Part shown: in pieces, positions 1 to 5,675 of the stretch
Position numbering within the stretch: position 1 is the stretch's first letter
How the letters are laid out: the number at the start of each line of letters is the position of its first letter
Origin: Desulfobacterales bacterium
GTDB taxonomy: Bacteria; Desulfobacterota; DSM-4660; Desulfatiglandales; Desulfatiglandaceae
Length of the DNA stretch: 8,758 nt
Assembly (NCBI GenBank): GCA_022013615.1
Contig: JAKLQB010000141.1
Coordinates: forward strand, 1-8,758
Reading direction: 5' to 3'
The notes under the pieces: generated by a model
Databases searched by the model: none
The model's input: the letters and a program-made list of their open reading frames with translations, nothing else
What the model was told of the DNA's origin: nothing
Position numbers and translations under genes: made by a program

Positions 1-272
1 AGCTTGAAGGTATTGCTGTTGTGACCGCAGATCATGGTAATTCAGATGAGATGTTCACTGTTGATAAAAATGGAGAGAGGAAGGTCAAGACTGCTCACTC
101 ATTAAATCCTGTCCCTTTTACCATTTTTGATCCTGGCTACAATGGCGAATATGAAATGGCACATCTTGAAAGACCGGGCCTTGCTAACGTTGCCGCTACA
201 CTTTTGAATTTGTTAGGATACGAAAAGGTGGAAGATTACGACCCTTCCTTAATTAAAATAAAAAAGGGTTAG
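1..272 (+). CDS. gpmI: 2,3-bisphosphoglycerate-independent phosphoglycerate mutase, C-terminal part
   Basis: This is the last 89 codons (reading frame from base 3) of a gene that begins before the window. The enzyme interconverts 3- and 2-phosphoglycerate in cytosolic glycolysis and gluconeogenesis, using two Mn2+ ions. The fragment carries the family signature TADHGNSDEM, whose Asp and His are metal ligands, followed about 20 residues later by AHSLNPVPF, whose His is the other late metal ligand. It ends in the usual leucine-rich tail (ATLLNLLGYE) with a DYDPSLI ending in place of the more common MTG-SLI form. The stop codon (270-272) lies inside the stem of the oppositely oriented tRNA terminator. 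The motifs make the family secure; the missing N-terminal part cannot be judged. Confidence 0.93.
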   Translation, partial: LEGIAVVTADHGNSDEMFTVDKNGERKVKTAHSLNPVPFTIFDPGYNGEYEMAHLERPGLANVAATLLNLLGYEKVEDYDPSLIKIKKG

Positions 273-290
273 AGTGTGGGCTAACCCCTT
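255..290 (-). terminator. Intrinsic terminator of the tRNA-Arg unit
   Basis: Read on the minus strand, a stem of 10 pairs (281-290 with 263-272, one G-U pair) encloses an 8-nt loop and is followed by a run of six T, then A and four T. It starts 10 nt after the 3' CCA end of the tRNA. The right side has only a weak T tract in the plus direction, so it probably acts mainly on the tRNA transcript, with some possible effect on gpmI. The stem overlaps the last codons and stop of gpmI. Confidence 0.8.
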
Positions 291-300
291 GATATTACAT

Positions 301-377
301 TGGTGGGCGATGCGCGACTCGAACGCGCGACCTCTGGTTCCGGAGACCAACGCTCTATCCAACTGAGCTAATCGCCC
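301..377 (-). tRNA. tRNA-Arg (anticodon CCG)
   Basis: Read on the minus strand, the 77 nt fold into a complete cloverleaf. The acceptor stem is GGGCGAT with ATCGCCC, the D stem GCTC/GAGC, the anticodon stem TTGGT/ACCAG with a loop CTCCGGA, the T stem GCGCG/CGCGC with loop TTCGAGT, then discriminator A and an encoded CCA. The anticodon CCG (plus positions 341-343) decodes the arginine codon CGG. The variable loop is short, as expected for class I tRNAs. The gene is a single-tRNA transcription unit with its own promoter (387-415) and terminator (255-290), and its leader would be only about 3 nt. Confidence 0.96.
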
Positions 378-386
378 TATTAGGTT

Positions 387-415
387 TTTTTACCAGTTTT
401 TTTGCATGAGGTCAA
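387..415 (-). promoter_or_regulatory. Sigma70-type promoter of tRNA-Arg
   Basis: On the minus strand, TTGACC (410-415) and TAAAAA (387-392) are separated by exactly 17 nt, placing the start near position 380, about 3 nt before the mature tRNA 5' end. The -35 matches consensus at 5 of 6 positions and the -10 at 4 of 6. The position directly before a tRNA supports the call. Confidence 0.65.
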
Positions 416-420
416 GAAGC

Positions 421-460
421 CTGTCAGGGTTTCATGTGGTTAACGTAATAGGCCCGACAG
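421..460. other. Short inverted repeat in the gap upstream of tRNA-Arg
   Basis: CTGTC-A-GGG (421-429) pairs with CCCGACAG (453-460) to give 8 base pairs with one bulged A and a 23-nt loop that contains the palindrome GTTAAC. It lies just upstream of the tRNA -35 element. No T tract follows on either strand, so it does not look like a terminator. It could be an operator or a chance structure. Confidence 0.3.
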
Positions 461-484
461 ATTGCTGTTCATTTCAAAATATAA

Positions 485-529
485 ATCCACGTCCTCGCCC
501 GAATAGCGGGATCTTCGATGGGCGTGGAT
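485..529. repeat. 45-nt imperfect palindrome, possible REP-like element
   Basis: All 17 bases of the left arm (485-501) can pair with the right arm (507-529) around a 5-nt loop AATAG (502-506). From the base the pairs are ATCCACG with CGTGGAT, one G-U, CC with GG, a bulged T519, TCG with CGA, a 5-nt bulge (511-515), then CCCG with CGGG. No T tract follows, so it is not a simple terminator. The bulged long hairpin in an intergenic gap resembles REP-type elements or IS200/IS605 end hairpins, or it may be a structured RNA. Copy number elsewhere in the genome cannot be seen here. Confidence 0.5.
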
Positions 530-540
530 CTTTACTTGGG

Positions 541-615
541 AAAAGGAAGATAAATTTGTTAAAATTAGATAAAAATTATGTTATTTTAATCGCTTTAATA
601 ATAATGTGAAAAATA
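541..615. other. A/T-rich intergenic stretch with no gene seen
   Basis: This completes the 322-nt gap between the tRNA and the acidic-protein gene. It is strongly A/T-rich, with phased A and T runs and a weak inverted repeat TTAAAAT/ATTTTAA. It sits directly upstream of the -35 element at 616, so it may act as an UP-like or curved region. A 67-codon open frame crosses the gap (406-609), but it has no ribosome binding site and is not called as a gene. Confidence 0.35.
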
Positions 616-644
616 TTGACAGAAAAAAATGATTGTGGTAAGTA
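616..644 (+). promoter_or_regulatory. Probable sigma70-type promoter of the acidic-protein gene
   Basis: A perfect -35 box TTGACA (616-621) is followed after 17 nt by TAAGTA (639-644). The -10 itself is poor, but it is preceded by TGG, which fits an extended -10. The start would lie near 651, giving a leader of about 50 nt before the ATG at 700. A second possible -10 (TATTAT at 653) is too far from the -35 box. Confidence 0.5.
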
Positions 645-699
645 AAAATAGATATTATTTTACAGAAATCATTCATCAATAATCCAATGGAGTTACGCC

Positions 700-1902
700 A
701 TGAAAAAGAATAAAGATATATTTGAAAACGGAAAAAAAGGCGAGGAAGATCTCCTTGATTTTGAGTTTGACGATTTGTCAAAGGAGGATGTTGAAGCTGC
801 AAGTGGCGGTTCCACAGAGGATGAGGAAATCATAGAGCTTGATGATATTGTTGAAACGGGCGAACTGGTTGAAGATCCTGGGTCTGAAGAGATCACGAGA
901 GTGCTGGATGAAGATGAAATTGCCAACGACAGCGAAATTACTGAAGTCATGTCTGATTCGGAGGCAGGTGAGTTAGCTCAAGCAAAAGAAGAGGAAATGT
1001 CGGACGATTTTGATGCGGATCTGGATGCCGAGTTCGAAAAGTTAGAAACATCTGAATTTGATATTGTCGAAGCAGAAGAAAAAGCCCAAAGTTTTGAACC
1101 TGAAGAGACCATAAGATTGACGGGGGGAGACGAATCCCTTTTAAAAGCGTTAGGTGCTGAATCTCAATCGTATTTGGGTTCAGATGAGTTAGCTCAAGCC
1201 CTGGAAGAGGAAGTATCGGAGGACTTTGAGGTGGATCTCGATGAAGAGATCGAAGAATGGGGGGCACCCGATCTGGGCGCTGTCAAACTAATAGAACTGG
1301 CCGAGGATTCTGAATCTGCAGAGATCGCAAAATTGCTGGATGGCGAAGACGCCGTTGAGGAAAATGTAAGTACTGATGAGGGCACGGAATTGACTTCGAC
1401 TGAATTAGGCCAACCACCGGATGGGGACTCTTCTCAGGTTGTAGAAATGCAGCTCGGTGCTGCACTTGAAAGTCTGGAGGAATCTGAAAAGGGCGAATCC
1501 GACCTTGAGCTTATGGAGAGTGACCTTGATAGCGTACCCGATGCTGATACGATAGTCGAGACTGAATTGGACATAGAAAGCTTGGCCGCATCTGAAGTCT
1601 TTGAGTTAGAACCTGATGAAGCCGAGGCGGATATTACACCTGAGTTTGTAGAGGAGGATTTGAGCGAGGTGCCGGAAATGCAGGAGGAACAGCTTGGGAG
1701 CGGAGTGGCAGCGGCAGCTATTGTTTCTGCCCCAGAAGGGCGGGTTGAGATATCTGAGGAGAAGATAGAGGCTATCATAACAAGCGTGGTGCGGGATGTC
1801 GTAGAGAAGGTCGCAAGAGAGACATTTACGACCGTTGCCGAGAAGTTAATTGCAGAAGCCATTGATACCCTAAAGGAGAGCCTTGAATCCCCTCCAGATT
1901 AG
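700..1902 (+). CDS. Highly acidic repeat protein with PopZ-like layout, function unknown
   Basis: This encodes 400 residues; the ATG is preceded by GGAG at 689-692 with 7-nt spacing. By my count about 134 residues are Asp or Glu against 22 Lys or Arg, so the chain is extremely acidic. There is no signal peptide or membrane segment. A short basic start (MKKNKD) leads into a segment EEIIELDDIVE (42-52), then a low-complexity acidic middle containing a 72-residue repeat in three copies (about 49-264). An Ala-rich hinge (334-340) and a C-terminal segment (about 349-396) rich in hydrophobic residues at helical spacing follow. A short IELxD-type motif, an acidic disordered middle and a C-terminal helical oligomerisation region are the layout of PopZ polar hub proteins, and similar C-terminal segments occur in deltaproteobacterial response-regulator proteins. 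This link is inference from layout, not homology. The gene has its own promoter and terminator. A scaffold or partner-binding role is the best guess. Confidence 0.85.
   Translation: MKKNKDIFENGKKGEEDLLDFEFDDLSKEDVEAASGGSTEDEEIIELDDIVETGELVEDPGSEEITRVLDEDEIANDSEITEVMSDSEAGELAQAKEEEMSDDFDADLDAEFEKLETSEFDIVEAEEKAQSFEPEETIRLTGGDESLLKALGAESQSYLGSDELAQALEEEVSEDFEVDLDEEIEEWGAPDLGAVKLIELAEDSESAEIAKLLDGEDAVEENVSTDEGTELTSTELGQPPDGDSSQVVEMQLGAALESLEESEKGESDLELMESDLDSVPDADTIVETELDIESLAASEVFELEPDEAEADITPEFVEEDLSEVPEMQEEQLGSGVAAAAIVSAPEGRVEISEEKIEAIITSVVRDVVEKVARETFTTVAEKLIAEAIDTLKESLESPPD
844..1491 (+). repeat. Three tandem 216-nt (72-residue) intragenic repeats
   Basis: Within the acidic gene, three motifs recur at an exact 72-residue period without gaps: DIVE (residues 49 and 121), EEITR / EETIR / AEIAK (63, 135, 207) and ELAQA / ELAQA / ELGQP (91, 163, 235). 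Copies run about 844-1059, 1060-1275 and 1276-1491. Copies 1 and 2 still match in DNA: GATATTGT(T/C)GAA at 844 and 1060, and an identical 14-base run GAGTTAGCTCAAGC at 970 and 1186. Copy 3 is diverged. In the best block (91-113 with 163-185) 16 of 23 residues are identical. Confidence 0.75.
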
Positions 1903-1953
1903 AGAGTGGGTCCGATAGTACTGTTAGGAATTTCGGAGAAGCAGAATTGAATT

Positions 1954-1984
1954 AGGGGGTTGTCAACAATGCAACCCCCTTTTT
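1954..1984 (+). terminator. Intrinsic terminator after the acidic-protein gene
   Basis: A perfect 9-bp stem AGGGGGTTG (1954-1962) with CAACCCCCT (1972-1980) encloses a 9-nt loop and runs into TTTTT, then AC and TTTT. It lies 52 nt after the stop codon, so the acidic gene is probably transcribed separately from valS. Confidence 0.88.
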
Positions 1985-2037
1985 ACTTTTAGTCGCTGTT
2001 AGTAGTTCACCATAGGAAAAATGTATGGCAAGATAGT

Positions 2038-2066
2038 TTGATGGATTTATTTCATCTTGATATATG
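2038..2066 (+). promoter_or_regulatory. Possible sigma70-type promoter of valS
   Basis: TTGATG (2038-2043) and TATATG (2061-2066) are separated by 17 nt, each matching consensus at 4 of 6 positions, between the terminator at 1984 and the valS start. The leader would be about 30 nt and holds only the ribosome binding site, so there is no room for a T-box or other riboswitch. An alternative -35, TTGATA at 2057, has no good partner. Confidence 0.4.
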
Positions 2067-2104
2067 AACCTTGTGATTAAATTTGTTTGAAGGAGTGGAT
2101 ATAG

Positions 2105-4759
2105 ATGGGAATAGAGAGCATAGCCAAAGGTTATGAACCTAACGATGTTGAACGGAAATGGTATAAATACTGGGAAGATAATAGACTATTCAGGGCGGAT
2201 CCTCTCTCTGACAGAGAGCCGTTCTGTATCGTTATTCCACCGCCCAATGTGACTGGGACTTTACACATGGGTCATGCCTTAAATAACACTCTCCAGGATA
2301 TCCTTTGCCGGTTCAAGAAAATGAAAGGCTACAATGTCCTGTGGCAGCCGGGGACTGACCATGCAGGGATTGCTACCCAGAATGTATTAGAAAAAGACCT
2401 TGCCTCCAAGGGGACTGATCGCCACACTGTGGGACGGGAAAATTTTATTGAACTGGTCTGGGAGTGGCGGAGGAAGTATGGCGGGTTGATAATAAACCAG
2501 TTGAAAAGGCTGGGGTGTTCGTGCGATTGGAGCAGGGAACGTTTTACCATGGATGAGGGGCTGTCCAGGGCGGTCAGAGAGGTTTTTGTTCATCTTTATG
2601 AGGAAGGGCTTATTTACAGGGGAGATTACATTATTAACTGGTGCCCTCGATGCCATACGGCTTTGGCCGACATTGAAGTAGAGCACAGAGAAGCTGACAG
2701 CTTTCTATATTATATCCGCTATACCTTTGAAAAACAGAAGGGCCATTTGGTGGTTGCCACGACGCGTCCTGAAACCCTGTTGGGTGATACTGCCGTGGCA
2801 GTGAACCCGGAAGATGAGCGTTATAAGAATTTATCCGGATTACGTGTGCTGTTGCCGGTACTGAATAAGCCGATTCCCGTCATTTTTGACGAATATGTGG
2901 ATAAGGAATTCGGCACAGGTGCCTTAAAAATCACGCCTGCCCATGACCCCAATGACTTTGAGATCGGTAATATCCACCAACTGGAAAGAATAAAGGTCAT
3001 TGATGAAAACGGAATGATGAACGACCTTGCAGGGCCCTACCAGGGCATGGACAGATTTAAATGCCGCGAAAAGATCCTTGAAGACCTCAAGCATGATGGG
3101 TTGCTGGAAAAGGTAGAGCCTTACCGAAATGCAATTGGGCACTGTTACCGGTGCAAGACTATGATCGAACCACTTCTTTCAAAACAGTGGTTTGTGAAGG
3201 TGGGGCCACTTGCTGAAAATGCCAGCAGGGCGGTCAGAGATGGAAAAACAAGGATATACCCAGCAAACTGGGAAACGGTCTATTTTGAGTGGATGAATAA
3301 TATCAAGGACTGGTGCGTGTCCAGACAGATCTGGTGGGGCCACCGTATCCCGGCCTGGTATTGTGAAGAATGTGGGGAGGTGCATGTGGCCAGGGAGATG
3401 CCGCTAAACTGCCAGGCATGCAAGGGCAAAAACCTGGTGCAAGAAACAGATGTCCTTGATACATGGTTCAGTTCGGCACTATGGCCTTTTTCTACACTCG
3501 GTTGGCCTGAGCAAACCGACGAACTCAATACTTTTTATCCGACCTCGGTCCTCGTCACTGGCTTTGATATCCTCTTTTTTTGGGTAGCCAGGATGATGAT
3601 GATGGGGCTCCATTTCATGGGAGACATCCCATTTAAAGAGGTGTATATACATGCCCTTGTGAGAGATGCAGAAGGCAAAAAAATGAGCAAATCGAAGGGC
3701 AACGTTATTGATCCTCTCGAGGTAATGGATCAGTTCGGAACAGATGCATTTCGTTTTACCCTCGCAGCCCTCGCTGCACAGGGGAGAGACATCAAGCTCT
3801 CTGAAGAAAGGATCCTTGGGTATCGGCATTTTGTAAATAAAATATGGAATGCTGCACGGCTCGTCTTGATGAATCTGGATACTGAAGGAAACGTCGAGGA
3901 GAAAGATAGAGTCCATTCGCTCCCTGACCGCTGGATTTTGACAAGGCTCGGCCAGGTCGCAGAAGAGATCACGCAGGCTATCGAAGACTTTCATTTTAAT
4001 GACGCCGCAAACCTCTGCTATCATTTCATCTGGCACGAGTTCTGTGATTGGTATCTTGAGATGGCCAAACAGGGGCTTTATGGAAAAGACAGGGACATAA
4101 AAGAATCCACGAGGGCCGTCGCTCAAGAGGTGCTCATGGGAGCATTAAAGCTTTTGCACCCATTTATGCCTTTTGTGACAGAAGAAATCTGGGAAAAGCT
4201 ACCCGGGACAGAAGGGAGTATTATGATTGCCAGGTTCCCTGAGGCCTCTGATTATATCAAGGACGAAAATGCCCTGAAAGAGATGAACCTTCTGATGGGC
4301 ATTATCACCGGAATTCGCAATATCCGCGGCGAGATGAATATATCTCCTTCCAAGAAAGTCAATATTCTTATTGATGTGGCTGAAAAAGAAGAAGCGGATT
4401 TCTTAATCAGCAACTTGGTGCATATCAAGACCCTTGCCAAGGTGGAAGATGCTACTATTGCTTCCGGGATTCCAAAACCGGAGGCATCTGCAACTGCTGT
4501 TTTTGGCCAAAACCAGATTCACGTGCTACTCAAAGGCATCCTGGACTTTCGGGAAGAAAGGAAAAGACTGGAAAAACAGATAGAAAAGATTGAAAAAGAT
4601 ATTGAGGTTTCAAACAGGAAGCTTTCAAATAGAGGCTTCTTAAAAAAGGCCCCGGCTGAAATCGTTGAGGAAGTAAGAGAGAAGGTGGAAACCATGACCC
4701 TCAAGCTGGAGAAGTTAAACCAGAATCTTCGGTTCTTTGAGAAGTTACACAATAACTAA
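2105..4759 (+). CDS. valS: Valyl-tRNA synthetase
   Basis: This 884-residue class Ia cytosolic synthetase attaches valine to tRNA-Val and hydrolyses mischarged threonyl-tRNA. The length is normal for bacterial ValRS. The HIGH motif appears as HMGH (54-57) after the typical PPPNVTG. The editing domain carries ATTRPETLLGD (218-228) and AHDPND with the expected catalytic Asp at 281. KMSKS is intact at 526-530. Cysteine pairs at 180/183, 347/350, 420/423 and 436/439 may bind zinc. The anticodon-binding helical region follows (about 605-760), and a C-terminal coiled-coil arm (about 812-882, LDFREERKRLEKQIEKIEKD) is characteristic of ValRS. AAGGAG (2090-2095) precedes the ATG by 9 nt. The next gene begins 19 nt after the stop and is probably cotranscribed. 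The sequence is complete with no frameshift. Confidence 0.98.
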   Translation: MGIESIAKGYEPNDVERKWYKYWEDNRLFRADPLSDREPFCIVIPPPNVTGTLHMGHALNNTLQDILCRFKKMKGYNVLWQPGTDHAGIATQNVLEKDLASKGTDRHTVGRENFIELVWEWRRKYGGLIINQLKRLGCSCDWSRERFTMDEGLSRAVREVFVHLYEEGLIYRGDYIINWCPRCHTALADIEVEHREADSFLYYIRYTFEKQKGHLVVATTRPETLLGDTAVAVNPEDERYKNLSGLRVLLPVLNKPIPVIFDEYVDKEFGTGALKITPAHDPNDFEIGNIHQLERIKVIDENGMMNDLAGPYQGMDRFKCREKILEDLKHDGLLEKVEPYRNAIGHCYRCKTMIEPLLSKQWFVKVGPLAENASRAVRDGKTRIYPANWETVYFEWMNNIKDWCVSRQIWWGHRIPAWYCEECGEVHVAREMPLNCQACKGKNLVQETDVLDTWFSSALWPFSTLGWPEQTDELNTFYPTSVLVTGFDILFFWVARMMMMGLHFMGDIPFKEVYIHALVRDAEGKKMSKSKGNVIDPLEVMDQFGTDAFRFTLAALAAQGRDIKLSEERILGYRHFVNKIWNAARLVLMNLDTEGNVEEKDRVHSLPDRWILTRLGQVAEEITQAIEDFHFNDAANLCYHFIWHEFCDWYLEMAKQGLYGKDRDIKESTRAVAQEVLMGALKLLHPFMPFVTEEIWEKLPGTEGSIMIARFPEASDYIKDENALKEMNLLMGIITGIRNIRGEMNISPSKKVNILIDVAEKEEADFLISNLVHIKTLAKVEDATIASGIPKPEASATAVFGQNQIHVLLKGILDFREERKRLEKQIEKIEKDIEVSNRKLSNRGFLKKAPAEIVEEVREKVETMTLKLEKLNQNLRFFEKLHNN

Positions 4760-4778
4760 TTGAAGGAGTAGAAGCCCT

Positions 4779-5180
4779 GTGAAATGGGACATTTTTTCCA
4801 ATAGAAAAAAGGAAAGAAGACACCATAGAAAAGATGAAATCGATGAGATGATTGATATCATCGAAAAATTTGCGCCACGGAAATACCGGTCTGAAAGGGA
4901 CGCCTTCTATTACAACTACAAGATAATGCCGCCATATATCAAACCCCTTTTTTCTCTGCTTCAAGTAATTTCCCAGAGGGAACGCCTTAACGAGGATCAG
5001 GTTGTTTTTGCCAGGGAGTTGTTTTTAAAACTAAAGGGGTTTTATGACCCAAAGGAGAAATTATCTCTTGTGGAGGCAATAGAAGATGGAAGCCTAATAA
5101 GGAAATTTCGAGAACTGTTTTTGTTCTTTTATGACAAGAAAGATTTTTCAGAGCAGGAGATAAAGGGATGGTTGATTTAG
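4779..5180 (+). CDS. Hypothetical 133-residue protein downstream of valS
   Basis: I do not recognise this family. The start is GTG at 4779: AAGGAG (4763-4768) lies 10 nt upstream, an in-frame TGA at 4761 blocks any earlier start, and there is no in-frame ATG nearby. The protein opens with a strongly basic stretch (NRKKERRHHRK, residues 8-18), followed by an acidic helix-like segment (DEIDEMIDIIEKF). It then has an aromatic-rich centre (YRSERDAFYYNYKIMPPYIKP) and two further helix-like segments ending FRELFLFFYDKKDFSEQEIKGWL. It has no signal peptide or membrane span and looks like a small, helical, soluble protein. It sits 19 nt after valS, so an operon is likely, which does not by itself mean a role in aminoacylation. 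Its 3' end overlaps that of lspA by 4 bp on the opposite strand. Confidence 0.8.
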   Translation: MKWDIFSNRKKERRHHRKDEIDEMIDIIEKFAPRKYRSERDAFYYNYKIMPPYIKPLFSLLQVISQRERLNEDQVVFARELFLKLKGFYDPKEKLSLVEAIEDGSLIRKFRELFLFFYDKKDFSEQEIKGWLI

Positions 5181-5671
5181 CTCATTTTAGGCACTTCTTT
5201 GCGCTTAAAGATAAGACTTAAGGCCACCAGGAATGTGCCAACTGTAATGGCTGAATCAGCCAGATTAAATACAGGCCAGTGATATTGACCCAGGTAGAAG
5301 TCAAGAAAGTCGATCACTTCGCGAAATCTGAGCCGGTCAATAAGGTTGCCCACGGCCCCGCCGAGAATTAAAGAAAGCCCTAAAGTTAGTCGGCTGTCGC
5401 CATCTTTAAGCTTTAAAAACCAGAGCAGTAATAACACAACCGCCCCCAGGCTGGCGGCTACAAGAAAATAGAAGGTAAAATCAATGCCCGGACGGTTCAT
5501 AAGGCCGAAAGCCATGCCCCTGTTTCGCACATGGACCAGATCAAAAAAGCCCGTGAGCACTGGCACGCATTCATGTACCCTCAAACTGCTTAAAACGGCC
5601 CATTTTGACAACTGATCCAGGACAATCACGGCCAGCGCCGGCCAGGCCATCAGATGATAACGTTTCTTCAA
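5177..5671 (-). CDS. lspA: Lipoprotein signal peptidase (signal peptidase II)
   Basis: This inner-membrane aspartyl protease removes the signal peptide from prolipoproteins after diacylglyceryl modification of the lipobox Cys. From the TTG at 5671 it has 164 residues, the same length as the E. coli enzyme. Four hydrophobic spans are visible. The family blocks VLDQLSKW, GGAVGNLIDR (Asn109, Arg113), VIDFLDFY (catalytic Asp121) and FNLADSAI (catalytic Asp139) are all present. The open frame runs upstream to an ATG at 5755, but that part lies inside ileS and reads as non-membrane sequence. TTG gives the normal N-terminus, has GGGG 7 nt upstream, and follows the ileS stop by 4 nt, suggesting translational coupling. 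An ATG at 5650 (157 residues) is the alternative. The ileS-lspA order is widespread in bacteria. Confidence 0.95.
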   Translation of the reverse strand: MKKRYHLMAWPALAVIVLDQLSKWAVLSSLRVHECVPVLTGFFDLVHVRNRGMAFGLMNRPGIDFTFYFLVAASLGAVVLLLLWFLKLKDGDSRLTLGLSLILGGAVGNLIDRLRFREVIDFLDFYLGQYHWPVFNLADSAITVGTFLVALSLIFKRKEVPKMS

Positions 5672-5675
5672 TCCC

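Noticed and set aside
406..609. Open frame of 67 codons crossing the gap between the tRNA and the acidic gene
   Set aside because: It has no ribosome binding site and crosses both hairpins and the tRNA promoter. Its Arg/Pro-rich part is simply the translation of the 45-nt palindrome.
1434..1862. Ser/Thr-rich minus-strand open frame of 142 codons inside the acidic gene
   Set aside because: This is the expected antisense shadow of a Glu/Asp-rich gene (GAA, GAG and GAT codons read back as Ser, Leu and Ile codons); it has no start signals.
2026..2041. Possible sigma54 promoter TGGCAAG-N4-TTTG upstream of valS
   Set aside because: The -24 half is acceptable, but the -12 half lacks the essential GC, so a sigma70-type pair was preferred.
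2085..2104. T-box or attenuator for valS (and likewise for ileS)
   Set aside because: The inferred leaders are only about 25-40 nt and contain just a ribosome binding site. No T-box core sequence or leader terminator is seen.
3479..4126. Minus-strand open frame of 215 codons inside valS
   Set aside because: It lies wholly within the intact valS, has no domain I recognise and no ribosome binding site. It is a shadow.
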